Below, piece by piece: positions 1-13,300 of a stretch of DNA of 64,000 bases. The DNA comes from Mytilus edulis (Eukaryota > Mollusca > Bivalvia > Mytilida > Mytilidae). Under the pieces are notes generated by a model, which saw only the letters and a list, made by a program, of their open reading frames with translations, made no database searches and was not told the DNA's origin. The stretch's first letter is position 1. Each line of letters begins with the position of its first letter. Location of the stretch: assembly GCF_963676685.1 (NCBI RefSeq), contig NC_092348.1, positions 19,381,386-19,445,385 of the forward strand, written 5' to 3'. The translations under genes were made by a program, and so were the position numbers.

Positions 1-299
1 GTTTCATTAAAAAAGTTAACGCCCATCCTTTTAAATTCTGAAAAAAAGTTCTTGCCCATCTAAAAATTTCTATAAAAAAAGTCCTTGCCCCTCTAAAACT
101 ATAAGACAATCAAAAATGATTGAGGTTCTTTTTCTATTTTAAAGTTTTTAAAATTTTATGTCTTGAAATCGAAGAATAGACTTTGGTGTTAATACAAAAT
201 TTAAAATGTGCTAGTTAATTCCATATATATATGTATACATTTAGTTCAAATATGAATCATCTGTTCTACTTTTGGAAAAAGAAATTATGGTCCTTTTAA

Positions 300-1050
300 G
301 CAAATATAGGCAGGCATGTTTTTGAATTTGATGCAGCCTTTTTCGCCTATGAACTAATTCCTAAATTTGACAACTGAACAACAAACTATCAAACAACCTG
401 GCATTCTGTAAGATTAATATATAAATGAGAAAGCTGTATAGTTATATGAAAATCTAAGTTGATTTGAAAAAGTTAAAAAAAAAATTAAAGGTGACCATCC
501 AAATTTGGTCTAAACTTAAAATTGCAGCTTTTTTTTTAAGCTATTAACTAAATCCATAAAAATGAAAGCAAAAAAACAAAGTACTAAACAGCCTGGCATT
601 CAGTAAGATCAATATAAAAATGATATAGCAGTAGAGTTTTATGAAAATGCAAGTTGATTTGAAAAAGTTATAAAAAAAATTAAAGTTGACTATCTGAATT
701 TAGCCTAAAATGAAAATTTGAGCTTTTTTTCTTACCTATTAGTTAAATCCATAAATTTAACAGCAAAACACCTAACTACCAAACAACCTGGTTTCCTATA
801 AGATCAATATATTAATGAGTTAGCTGTAGAGTTTTATGAAAATCCAAGTTGATTTGAAAAAGTTACAAAAAAAATTAAAGTTGACTATCTGAATTTATCC
901 ATTACTAAAAATTTGAGCTTTTTTTCTTACCTATTAATTAAATCCACAAATTTAACACCAAAACACCAAACTATCAAACAACTTGGTATTCTATAAGGTC
1001 AAAATAATTTATAAGATAGTCCGAACAGAAAATTCTAGCTTTTTTATTCC
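300..1050. repeat. 195-bp-period tandem array
   Basis: The landmark CCTGG (CTTGG in the last unit) occurs at 397, 592, 787 and 982, exactly 195 bases apart each time. Each unit has an AAATCCATAAA-like start, a segment reading AAGTTGATTTGAAAAAGTTA, and a T-rich end. The units are AT-rich and diverged by scattered substitutions. Both sides of the array carry short degenerate repeats containing the words CTTGCCC or GCCCATCC (1-110 and 1150-1290), so the array may sit inside a larger element. No coding potential is seen. Confidence 0.85.
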
Positions 1051-1349
1051 TTAATTAAATCCTTAAAGTTGACAGAAATGAACCAAGCTACCAGTTTTTG
1101 AGACATGTTTTGAGAGCCCGCAAAAGAAATTTCCTACACACCGATAAAATTGATAGAAAATTTTCCTATAAAATATGTTCTGGCCCATCCACTAAATATT
1201 TTAAAAAAAGTTCTCGCCCATCCAAATATTTCCACAAAAAAAGTGCTTGCCCCGCCCCATTTTGCACCGGCCCATCCATCTGATAAATATTGAACGGTCC
1301 CTAAGATTGTCATCCTATCTGATTGTCTTCACGTTTTAAAAGTAAAAAA

Positions 1350-1520
1350 GCAAACGAGTTAATGACCCTCGGACGCCTGTACCAAGTCAGGAATATGACA
1401 GTTCTTGTCCATTCGTTTTTGATGCGTTTTGTTTTTTGATTTTGCCATGTGATTATGGACTTTCCAAATTGATTTTCCTCTGAGTTCAGTATTTTTGTGA
1501 TTTTACTTTTTTTTGTTATC
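1350..1520. repeat. Dispersed repeat fragment
   Basis: The stretch around TACCAAGTCAGGAATATGACA resembles parts of other copies in this window, near 12538 and 15538. It is a diverged fragment of a dispersed family (see the entries at 12475 and 15120). The rest of 1301-2243 looks like intron of the downstream KCTD gene, with nothing else recognisable. Confidence 0.5.
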
Positions 1521-2243
1521 ATTCAATGACCACCGGAACGTCTCTCTTGTTATCTTTGAAAAGAAACGATGCATTCTGACTTTAAACAGACAACCAATCA
1601 GTGACCTGAATTCATGTGAACTATATTTAGCCCAAGGTAAACACTGACTTTTCATCCTTGTTTATCGTGACCGCGACTTTGCGAAAATACGTCTCTCGGC
1701 TGCCTGTAAACATTTGAAAAAGATATTATTTTCTTTTTGAATTTATATTTTTGTCAGTGAAGTAGCCGGCACTTGAAGCCACCGCAAACGGCGGATTTCC
1801 GCCGGCTACCGGCTTCAATGGAAAGCCCTGCACAATAGCAAATTTAACATGATTTTGTCAAATTTTGCATCAAATGACGTCGTTCAGCAACCTGACTAAT
1901 TTTATAATCAATTAGATTGATCCTACATAGCTTTACTTTCAACAAATTTTGATTTTGTTAACAATTTTAATTTCTGATATTTTTTAGGGGGTGAAACTCT
2001 CATAATTCGTGCAAAAACCTGTCAAAATTTCGGTTAGAGGCTATTTTCGGGCATTTATAATGTGGTGATCGATGCTATTATTTAAGTGATGACTATTATA
2101 TAATTTCAAGGGTTAAAACAAATGCTTCTATGGCACTTAACTTTATTACATACTGCTGTTATTCTTTTTTCTAAAAACTACGAACGTTGGTGTAAGTTTA
2201 GTATTTGCGGTTTAATTTATATGTTTGTACTCTGTCTTTGTAG

Positions 2244-2856
2244 ATATCCAGAATCAAGACTTGCAAAATTGTTCAACGGAAGCATTCCCATCATCTTAGA
2301 CACTCTCAAGCAACATTACTTCATAGACCGTGACGGAAAAACATTCAGGCATATTTTGAACTATCTCCGATCTTCTAAAATAATCCTACCGGAAAACTTC
2401 TGTGAGCACGAGCAGTTATACGAGGAGGCAAAATATTACGAGTTGCATGGTTTAGTACATCACCTTGAAATTATTAGAAAAGCAAAAAATATCAAAACAG
2501 AGAAACCTGATTCAGCCATTAGCGGAAGTAGCAGAGAGTTTTGTGACTGCATCGCAGTGGCCATAAGTCCAGATCTTGGCGAGAGGATTTCACTGAGTGC
2601 TGAAAAACGTCTGCTTGAAGAAGTTTTTCCTGAACTATCGTCTGCATTGATGGATTCAAGAAATTCTGGATTTAATTTAGACAGTCACTATGTTATTCGA
2701 TTTCCTTTGAATGGATTTTGTAAGCTTAATTCTGTTCAAGTGTTTCAAAGACTGCTGAACCATAGTTTCCGTGTGGAAGCATCGACTGGGGGCGGCGTGG
2801 AGGGACAACAATTTAGTGAATATTTGTTTACGCGTAACAATTGTAAAAAGATTTGA
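2244..2856 (+). CDS. KCTD1/KCTD15-like BTB protein, terminal coding exon
   Basis: This exon encodes the second half of a KCTD-type BTB (T1/POZ) domain followed by the C-terminal domain of the KCTD1/KCTD15 subgroup. Landmarks are YPESRLAKLFNG, LKQHYFIDRDGKTFRHIL and LYEEAKYYEL in the BTB part, then DLGERISLSAEKRLLEEVFP, VIRFPLNGFCKLNSVQV and GGGVEGQQFSEY. In vertebrates these proteins form pentamers and act as adaptors or transcriptional repressors (AP-2/TFAP2 inhibition, Wnt modulation). The splice acceptor is the AG at 2242-2243 after a T-rich tract. The open frame runs upstream into intron sequence, so the ATG at 2122 is not the real start. The beginning of the BTB domain (HIDVGG region) was not found upstream, so the 5' exons lie outside the window. 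The stop is at 2854-2856. The orthologue, KCTD1 or KCTD15, cannot be decided here. Confidence 0.9.
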
Positions 2857-3104
2857 GAAGGAGAAATTATCACGTCAGTACTTATTTTATAGCTTACGGT
2901 GAAAATCAGGCTCTAATTCTGTGTTTTAAAATTCGCGGCACCTCTTCATAATCATGTTGGACTTTTCAAACTTGACCACTGTCCAATATATTCATTGTTG
3001 ATATATTTACATATACATGTTTATTATACCTTAGACATTCATTGAAATCCAAGTTTAGTATTATGTTGTTTTATTTTGTATTTTATGTTAGTTAATAAGT
3101 TATG

Positions 3105-3110
3105 AATAAA
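3105..3110 (+). terminator. Poly(A) signal of the KCTD gene
   Basis: AATAAA lies about 250 bases after the KCTD stop and is followed by a GT-rich stretch (TGTTGATTG, then TGTTTGTTTG). It is the first good candidate cleavage and polyadenylation signal downstream of the gene. Confidence 0.6.
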
Positions 3111-4523
3111 ATGTTGATTGCGCCTCGATGTTTGTTTGCACAATTACATTTACAAGTGAGAGGTTTAGCTAGCTTTCATAGTTCGAACAGTTCGGTATTA
3201 CGGTAAAGCGACAAATAATTACAAATGGCGAGGAATCAGAGTGGTTGATATATCGTATCAGTTACAGTTGTATGGAAGATCAATTGTAGACGAATTATAC
3301 AAATAGTACATCAATAAAAATTTCTGGTAATTCTCACAAATTTCTTTCGACAAATTGCATATATTCTTCTCTACCCATTGGCTAAATTCATTACCAGTAA
3401 AACTACATTTGTGTCTATTGCCTCAGGGTAGATAGGATGAAAAGTTTATATTCCTAAGAGGAAATATGAACTTGCGTCAATCTATTTTGTTCTTGGCCAG
3501 GAGGACAGTATTAACAACAGAATGTATTAGTCCTACGGCAATACAGGACTGCAAAGCGCATTTGTTAAGCAAACAAAAGAAAAAAGTTGATAAAAGCTTA
3601 TGGATTAGACCAATAAACCCTAAGGCTAGGTACTTTATACTAGATATTTGCTCAATTATTTTGTGCACTGTAATTTAGTCATTTTGATAACACAATAATA
3701 ATGAAATCCTATACTGAAATACGTCTTTATAATTTAAATGACTACTTTTGTATTCAGGACAAGATCAGGCATACCGAAATATGAAATATAAGAGTCCTGT
3801 TTCAAATACTGCTGGAGGAGGTTTTGATTTATTATGCCGGTCAATACATATAAGCCCTTTAGTAATTAGTTATTATGTACATGGTATTAATAAAAACAAC
3901 AATACTTGGTTAATTTAGTAAAAAAATGATCTAACGTTGACCTTTTCAGAAAGAAACCATCATAGATATACAAAATGATAAACATGGGGAGTTTTGAAAA
4001 CGCAATAACTGTTCGATATAACTTCCAAAATTTCTAAGCGACATCGTGCAAAACAACTTTATAAGGGTTTGGTGGAAGAAAAAATAAATAATAAATCAGA
4101 ACAAAACCAATAGGGTTTCCACGTTTGTTTGATTATGATGTAAACCACTACTTATAATGATTGACTGTTTGTATGGCAGACGAGATCGCATCAACAGAAC
4201 TAATGAAATAATAACGAACCTTAGCTATATCAATATAATCGACTATTCTCTACTTTCTTTACCAGCAGAAAACAAAAACATTGAAATTGTTTCAACAAAA
4301 GAACACCCGCCGGATATTCCAAATTTTGTTGAAGTTATAATTTCCCATTCCTAGTGCAGTTAGAACCAACTAAAACTTGCCTTCAGTAATCAAGGCAAGT
4401 TTAGTAAATACATTATATCTGATGTTCCTGGAGGTTAACCAGCTTGGTCGCAGTTAGTAGACATTTGGTTGAAATGTAGCATCGATAATGATATAATAGA
4501 TCTCCAACATAGATCATATATTA

Positions 4524-4750
4524 AGGACGACATCAAAAGATCAATGTAGGATAAAAAAAAAACTTAAATTAATATTTGGGGGTGGGGGTTAAAATTACTG
4601 CAAGTTTGTTTATCCAAAATCGATTTTACATATATCCATATTGGTCAATCTATTTTTTCCCATATCAAGTTAAGAGGGGGAGGGGGGTGTCAGTGAAAAA
4701 ACTGTGTGAATAAAGCTTTTTATCCTACATTGAACTTTTGATGTCGTCCC
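4524..4750. mobile_element. 227-bp MITE, TTA target duplication
   Basis: The ends are inverted repeats: left AGGACGACATCAAAAG, and right GATGTCGTCCC preceded by TTATCCTACATTGAACTTTT, pairing over about 35 bases with few mismatches. The element is flanked by TTA at 4521-4523 and 4751-4753. A 3-bp TTA/TAA duplication together with GGG-type termini is characteristic of the PIF/Harbinger superfamily. There is no transposase frame, so it is non-autonomous. The remainder of 2857-7389 has only short, unconvincing frames. Confidence 0.75.
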
Positions 4751-5524
4751 TTAGATGTAAGAGGTTTAGAAAAAATTATCGATTCTTAATCTCCCTGAAT
4801 ACAGCCACCATGCAAACTCTGCTGCTGTTTTCATAAAATAGAAAATTTACCATTAAAGAAGTATAATAAATAACAACTTTGACAAAAAGTAAGATATCAG
4901 AGAGATAGCATGCAGACAGCTAGTTGTCGTGTTAAAGTTGGAAGAAAAGATACAATTAATAATCACTGCTTACACTTATTGAATAAAACATAGTCAGAAT
5001 CACAATAGGTCATGCCATCCGTGCTATTAAAAGCTAGAACATATGGCATTATGATTGTGAACCGCTACACCTTTCCAAACAGATCGAAATATAAAACCAA
5101 ACTCTTGTCAGTTAATATATAACTTTGATTAGGAAAATAAATTTTATTAAATGCAAACCTACTTCCTAACATGGTCTTCAATAATATAGCAGCGTGTGAT
5201 CTCATTTTTCTGGTATTGGTAGAGATGATAAGGGGTGATTGTAATGTGTGTACGTATATATATAGTCATGTATGAGGCTTAAAAATGAACAAAATAAAAT
5301 ATTACATATAAGGGGAAGTAACTCATGATTTATTTTAGTACTGTAAATTTGCCCCTTTCAACGTTGCAAGCAAATGCGTGCGGTCAGACAAAAAGATTAA
5401 TAATAAAATATCAGCAAAAAATAAATGTATGCCACGAATTACATATAGTCTTCTCCTTAATGTTGGAGAGTGGTCATTGTTGAAAATGCATATATATATC
5501 CAGGTGATCGAAATGGGAGAGATC

Positions 5525-6300
5525 GGCGCCAAAAATGCGTCCTTTTGCGCCACAACTCTTTTCTCCAATGCTACATTTGCGCCACCTTTTTTAAAATTAC
5601 ACAGTATCATTTGCGCAAAAAATAAAACATACGATTGTACAAATCAGAAGTAAAAATACTTCCCTCCTCTTTTATTCGGACTTGGAACCGGCAGTTTACA
5701 CGGCAAATATTTCCTTTTCTAAAACAAACTTTCTGCTGCTGTTGCATGGGTCTTTCCCAATTTAATGTATGCAGTAGCTTGTAACTTCTATTGTCCAAAA
5801 ACACAAACATTGAAGGATGAAATGCATAAAACAGTTTATAATGATTCCTGTGGAATGTTTATGCTCCATTACTGGCACGTCTTGCGTAGATGAATAGTTT
5901 CATCCAATACGGATGGTGGGAACAAAGCACTGTGTTGACTATCGACATATTTGGCTAACACATAATCGGCAAAAGCTTCACTTTTCTTCTCTTTTGGCAT
6001 ATCTTGTAATAAATATTCAGCAAAGCAATACATTTTCATTTCTCTCTGTACATAGACTGGCTAATGCATTTCAGATCATTTCTCTCCAGATGCTCATCTT
6101 CATGGTGAAATATCTCCGAACAAATGATAATTTTTAAGCCAAAAATAAGAATAAATATTAATCATTAATATTTCTGATAGATATGTGTACAGGTAAATTG
6201 GAGCAAATGTTCCGATTAATGGCGCAATTGATACATTTTGAAAACAAAATTTAGCACAAATGATACCCCTGGAAACAGTAATTGGCGCAAAAGGACTTCT
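5525..6300. repeat. Possible element bounded by inverted GCGCAAAAGGAC words
   Basis: GTCCTTTTGCGCCA near 5540 is the inverse of TGGCGCAAAAGGAC near 6285. Several other copies of TTTGCGC or GCGCAA lie in the first 100 bases of the interval. The arrangement suggests terminal or subterminal inverted repeats of a roughly 770-bp non-autonomous element, but I could not find a target-site duplication. Confidence 0.35.
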
Positions 6301-7389
6301 GCCATCGATATAGCCTTTAGTAACATCTAGTTTTTTTACCGACCGATTTTCAAACTACAGATTATACAAATTTCTTATATTTTATAATGCTTATAAAGGG
6401 AAAACATATTACAATGCAAAATGAAGCTTCTTACTTAGTGCCTCAATGTATAATGCACACCCGTCCACAAGCAGTAAATTATACTGAATTGTACTGTGAA
6501 CTAGCATGATCCTTTTAAGTAGCAGCAAAATATTTTAACTTAAAAAATCATGAAAATCAGGCTCTTAAAATATAAATGATACATGATCATGCATCAACAA
6601 GAAAACGAGCTGAGCTGGCGAACACGTATAATAGCTAGGCCATCGAGCACGAATACCCACATCCGCCAAAAGTTATTCATTGATTGTACCTATCATAGAT
6701 AAGAAAATAGAAACTTTTGGAGAACAAATTTTTATTTAGTAGATACATTTGCTAGAATTATAACTCGGTCAAGACACACATGTTAATGCTGAACATGTTA
6801 GGCAGGTAAGTCTAGATGACGAACATGCTTCAGCCGACAGTGAGACAAAGGTCGAAAATTATATACAAGCACTTTGTAATCAATATTCTCTTTCGTTTTT
6901 TTTTTATCAAAGCAAACCATTTTAAGACATCGGCAGAGGTCACCTAGACACAGTTTTTACAGTTTTCAGTTGTGAATTCATGGAAGGGGAGCGTAGAAGG
7001 AGCACGCTCTCCCTTTGTCTTTGACGGGAAAGTATATAATTTTTAGCATAAAATTGACCCGAAATAGTTTGCTTCTTTATATTCGGTTGTAATGCTTCAG
7101 TTTTATGGCATTACGCCCTCTTTCAAAACACCTCGATCAGTCACTGATTTTACCTTTTCAGACCGTCCAACAATAGTAGTGAAAGAAAGACGCAGTTTAG
7201 TGCAATCAGTATATGACTGAAATATATACTTATCCTAAAATATCGGGGTGATGATATGTTATATTGATAGTGTCAGATCGTTATCAATTCCCGCGTAATT
7301 CGTATCTTAGAAACTTAAATATGAAATCCATATCAAAACAACATGCATCGCATAAAGTCAAACAAGTAAGATATAACACGAGATATACT

Positions 7390-10300
7390 ATGTATACAAC
7401 GATTTTTCTGTTTTTGTTATTGCTGAATTGTTGTGACTCCCTTTACCGTCAGTCTAATATTGTGTTCCAAAGCAACGGTTACAGCAATGTTTTACTGGCA
7501 ATCCACGACAGTGTTACTGATGAAACAATACTAGATAAAATCAAGGTAAGTCTAATGAGTAGAACTCTTTTTTTTCTGCACGTCTTGCCGAAGTCTCGTT
7601 CTATATAATTTTTTACTACCAATACAAATTGGTTCGTAATTTGGCTTATACACTTTCGTTTGTTTTTCACTTACTACTTGACTAATGTATAGTTGTAGTT
7701 TCGAAATTGTGCAAGAGGCGATGCTGCTTACCAAATCACAGGGCCGTTAAGCACAGAGATAAAAAAATTAAAAAAAATGGTGAGCACCGCTAATTCCATC
7801 GGAAGGTCTACATTGGTGACACTTGTTGTGTTACTCTTGTCTACGAAAGAACGTTGCTAAGCCAAATTCGACAAAAAAGGCACCTAGCAGGTTGTTAGAT
7901 ATATTTGTCTAATCCTAGGACATGGCCGACTTCATAAACCCTGAAATATTACGTTATGTGAAAGATTACTAGTAGTTAAAACATGAATTCTAAGGACAAA
8001 AGATACAGATAACTATTAGAAACAACACAATTCAATAACAAATACAGCTCGAAATGAAAAAGAGAAACAGTAGCAACAAAACTAGCGGTAAACTTAGATG
8101 CTCCTGAAAGGTATCAGTTTTTGCACTATTAGTAGAACCGATCGTGTTGTTCAAAGTCAAGTAGAATTCAGGTGACAAGTCGCGTGTTTGGACGCCACGA
8201 TCTAGTTCGAGAACGGGATTGTGGCTATGTTACATCTCATCAGATTTATAACATTTGATTTCAATAGAAAAACAAAAGGATTGGTCACAAGTTACCTCAT
8301 CTTTCAAATTGTTGTATATGGTTATAAAATGTATTCAAGATAGCGTTCTATACCTTTTGGATATTTAATCTGTCTTATCAATAAAATTGAGAAAGGAAAT
8401 GGTGAATATGTCAAAGCGACAACCACCCGACCATAGAGCAAACAACAGCCGAAGGCAACCAATGGGTCTTCAATGTAGCGAGAATTCCCGCACCCGTAGG
8501 TGTCCTTCAGCTGGCCCCTAAAATATGCATAATAGTACAGTGATAATGGACGCCATACTAAACTCCGAATTATACACAAGAAACTAAAATTTAAAATCAT
8601 ACAAGACTAACAAAGGCCAGAGGCTCATGACTTGGGACAGGCGCAAAATTGTCTTATCAACCCTACCAATGCTTAATAATTTCCTTGTAGGATGCATTTA
8701 CTAAAGCATCAACCACCTTACACACAGCAACCAAGAAGAGAGCTTATTTTAAGGAGATTGTTATACTGGTTCCAAACAGTTGGAAGGACGGTCCAGGTAT
8801 TACACCAGCAGCCGCAGGACAGACTTTGCAATATGCGGACATAATTGTTTCAGCACCACTACCTACACATAGAAACTTTCCTTATACCCGATCGTACGCA
8901 GCGTGTGGTCATTCTGGAATCCATATTCAGATGCTGACAGATGTATTTCTCCATCCTTCAAAGCCTCCCGTCAAGTTGTCTCCGGGTTAGTATATAAACT
9001 CATCATATATAGATACCAGGATTAAATTTTGTATTTACGCCAGACGCGCGTTTCGTCTACAAAAGACTCATCAGCGACGCTCAAATCCAAAAAAGTTAAA
9101 AAGGCCAAATAAAGCACGTAGTTGAAGAGCATTGAAGACCAAAATTCTAAAACGTTTTGCCAAAACAGCTAAGGAAATTACAGTTTTAAAGTGAGTCTAT
9201 TTGAAAAGAGAACAAACGTTGAAATTCACTGAATATGTGCGTATAACAATCCGTAGTACACTTTTTAAAAATTTCATTGAAAAAAGTAAAAATAATGAAC
9301 TCCGAGGAAAATTCAAAACGGAAAAGCCCCAATCAAATGGAAAAAGTCAATTTAAGCCCAAACGCAACAAACGAATGAAAAAGAAATGTCATATTCCTGA
9401 CTTGGTACAGACATTTTTGTATGTAGCATATGGTGGATTATATCTAGCTAAACCTCTCACGTGTATGAAAGTCGTATATAATCCCATTATGACAACGTTG
9501 TGTTAACAAAACAAACTGACATAATAGGTAAAAATTTCAAAGAAGGGATACAGCAGTCAACATTGTGTTGTAATCTTAATCTTTTTAAAAACAAACAAAT
9601 ATGTAACGAAGAAACACAAAAAGGCACAGAGACAAAGCACTCCAGCAAAAAAAGGACAAGACCACAAAAACTCAACCACAGCACAACAACACAACCACTG
9701 GATGTATAAGTACAGATCCACGTCAAATGGATAGAAGCAGTATTCATAATGTCTTTGTCGATTGTGATTTATTTCAATACTGAACTATAACATTTATAGA
9801 TATCTTACAAAAAACTGACCGTATCTTTTGTATTAGACGGTGGTTGCTGCGTAAAATTATATCTGTCTTTCTTTTGAATACTAAAATGTCTGACAAGATT
9901 CATTTGACATTGTGCTTAATTTCGATGGTTCATTGAACTTTATTGTCAGTAATTATGCCAACTTGACAGCTACGATTGGTGTACTATATATAGTTTATTC
10001 AACGTAGTGTCCTCAACAAACAGACAAACAAACATGTAGCCCTTTATCCTTAATTGCAGCAAAAAATCTGTGTTATGTTTGTGAGTGTTAACTCCATGTA
10101 ACTTTAGACACTAGTGTAACATCACACCATAAAAACAAACTGTAAAAACTGTAAAAACTGTTGGAAATGGTTAGACTGATCATATTTGTACGAATCCCAA
10201 AAACAACTTACAAATGTATATAAAGACAAAATACACTAAGTACCATTCTAAGTTACTGCATGCTAGTCCAAAGCCAAATACAGATACAATGTATAACTCG

Positions 10301-13300
10301 TGGTCCACAAAACTTCAGTATCAATTTGTATACATCCAACGGAAAAGTATATATAAAGTCTTTTAGGCAACCATACCACATTTTATTATCTTTATATTTA
10401 GCTGTCAGAAAAAATAGTTGGAGATATATTTTTCGGAAGTGTGATTCAATATGAAATACATGTAGAGGAAAAAAATAAGTCCAATTTGATTAAACATCAA
10501 TAGATTTAAATATCATGCACTTTATATACCATTACAGAAAAGTTTATTGTCCACGAATGGGGTACATTCAGATGGGGAGTTTTCAATGAATATCCTAATC
10601 CTGGTGAAAATGAATTTTACTATTCTACTATGTTCGGCAGAGCTGATCCCATTCGGTGCTGTATCGGACTACTAGGAAGAGCAATGGCTAGATTTCCTAA
10701 TGGGAGTATGAGCGTTTCTGCATGCAACTTTGTCAAGGGACCATTAGACCCCATTACAGGCCTTGTTGATCAAAGATGTAAATATATACCATACCCGTAC
10801 CACAATAGAGGATTTGAATCAATGATGGATCATCAGTGGATTAAAGAGGTGAGGATACATCATTATCACACTGATATTCAAAACTGTGATAATAGACCCA
10901 AAATACATAAAAGTTTAACATCTGAAAGTATTAAATGTCATTTATTGTTGGTTGTAGGACGTCCGGTGACGGTCCTGTGTCAAATATTTAAACATGCACA
11001 AAAAGGTATACCATGCAGATTAATTCAAAACGATGTTTTTAAATGAAAAAAAACTTCTTATCTTGATACTGCACATATAATACAACGTTACATGCAGCTG
11101 AAAGAAACCTCATACGTTTCCACTGAAAATATTGTACATGTGATTGTAATGACAATTGAAGATTTCATAATAATCGTTGTCAAGGATTTGATTTCCATAA
11201 AAATCCATGTCTTGTCTGTTCATCATAGTCTTTAGAAAATGGTATTTCGTTTTATATATTATACTTTTCTATTTTAACTCATTCAGATAACACATTTTTG
11301 TGATGACCATACGGATTACAAACATAATAAGTATGGACATAATAGCGAAGCTCCAAACATGCAAAATAGACTGTGTGGTCATCGTAGTACAATGACTGTA
11401 ATCGAAGGCACAGAAGACTTCCGAAATGGTCTGAACCAACCACAGAGTATTTCTAACCTAGTTCCAACATTCAAGATAGTAAAGGCAGCGAGAACAAAGA
11501 GAGCTTCAATTTACCTGGTAATTTAAGTTTCTTCTTAAAATTGAATCACACAGAAACAGCAGGGATACGGGACGTCGTACAGTAAAAATAATTTCAGATA
11601 AGAAAACATATACTTTCATACATAATAGAATGATATTATCATACAAAAATGTCATAATCATTATTATTGATAGTAAGTAATTGTTTTTCTAAAACTGACT
11701 AAAGAAAAGGCTCGAAATTTGGAGGAATGATTACACCTTAGTTTTTGTTATGGAACTATATTTGAATATTATAACATATTTCTGATTTCAAACTGAACAA
11801 ACTGGTAAATACTTTAGCACGACCACATATTGGATATTCGAATGTAAAATGTTTAACGACTTTGACTTCCCACGAGGGTTTCATACAGTCGGTATTTGAA
11901 TGTATAACATGCATTTCTTGTTGAATAGGATGATGACACATTGAGATCAAATCAGCTGGCAGACCATGTCATTTCTATGCTCCCATCCAACACACTTGTT
12001 CTACTCAGACATCCAAACAAACATACGGGACATCATCTCACAAAAAGAGCGGTCAAATATGGTGACCAGAAAATCATATTGAGTAAAGGAGCCAAGCATA
12101 ACACATTATCAGCATTGACTATGAAGGTGACTATCTTTTAGCCAAGCAAACTAATATTATTTGTTGAAGGAAAGTAGTCCACGAAAAAAAGAATATATAT
12201 ATAAAGTTCCACTCAAACAAAACAATACTTAGAAACAGCCCACGTCAAATGACCGTGTTCCAGAAGTAAGACTCGATTGAGGGTCGACGAATTTTCAATT
12301 CTGTAATTTTGGCTACATCATTGAAAAACCTGTAAAATCATTTAAGAACAGGACTCTGAATTGGCAAATGTGATATCCGTATAGTTCTAAGTTTAACAGA
12401 TCAATTATTCACAATCTATTTTTTGTAATTTATTTCGTTAGACCTAGAAATATACAGTTCTAGGTATAAGTAAACTGAGGTTTGGCTAGCCACTAAACAA
12501 GGTTCAACCGACCATAATTGTTTTTAAATGTCCTGTACCAAGTTAGGAATATGGCAGTTGTTATCTATATAGTAGTTCGCTTCTATGTATATTGCAGTGT
12601 CGTTTTATTGCAATTCAGTGTTTCTGTTTTTTCGTTGTTTCCCTCTTAAAGTTGATGGGTGTCACTCGATTTTAGTTTGTAACCCGGATTTGGTATCTCT
12701 CAATCGATTTATGACCTTTGATCAGCGGTAAACTACTGTTGACTTTATTTAATATTCTAATACGATTAAAGTTTAGTCGAAACACATATTTTGTTATTTC
12801 CAAACTCTTGGTTATGCGACATTATTTGAATCTACCTGAAGCCAAAATCCGTCGGATAAATTCATCTACAAAACCCAAAGTACGAGTCGACAGACCAATG
12901 GGGACAAGGAAATAATCTTATTAATCAAAGAACTGAAGTACTGAAAATCGGATGACCGCAAGTTCTTGTGAATGGCCAAAAGCACATGTCACAGAAAAAG
13001 ATCACATCTCTATACCTGAAAAAGAGGTTAATGTACAGAGATTTATTTTTTTCTGAGACAAGTTCGTGCGTAGATGATGAGTTAATGACAGGAAATTCAG
13101 CCGCACCGTAATAACTATCATATTGTAGTGATACAAATCAGTATACCTGGGACTATTATACTAATATAATATTAGTCCCAGAGTATACACTGGTTTGTTG
13201 TTATATATTATACATTATATTATATATCATTCTATTCTGCTATTCTAATAATAGTGCAGTACAAGTGCATGGTGAACACTCTTTTGTCAAAAAAAGATTT

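Noticed and set aside
2122-2243. ATG-initiated extension of the KCTD frame.
   Set aside because: It lies before a clear splice acceptor, encodes a non-homologous hydrophobic stretch, and the family continues upstream with a BTB start that is absent here.
3466-3678. Overlapping 60-70 codon frames on both strands.
   Set aside because: No domain, no splice context, and frames open on both strands in AT-rich DNA, as expected by chance.
4157-4354. 65-codon frame.
   Set aside because: Plausible composition but no homology recognised and no exon borders that connect to anything.
5335-5653. Two opposing 91-codon frames.
   Set aside because: They overlap on opposite strands inside a repeat-like GCGCAAA-rich block; neither has recognisable motifs.
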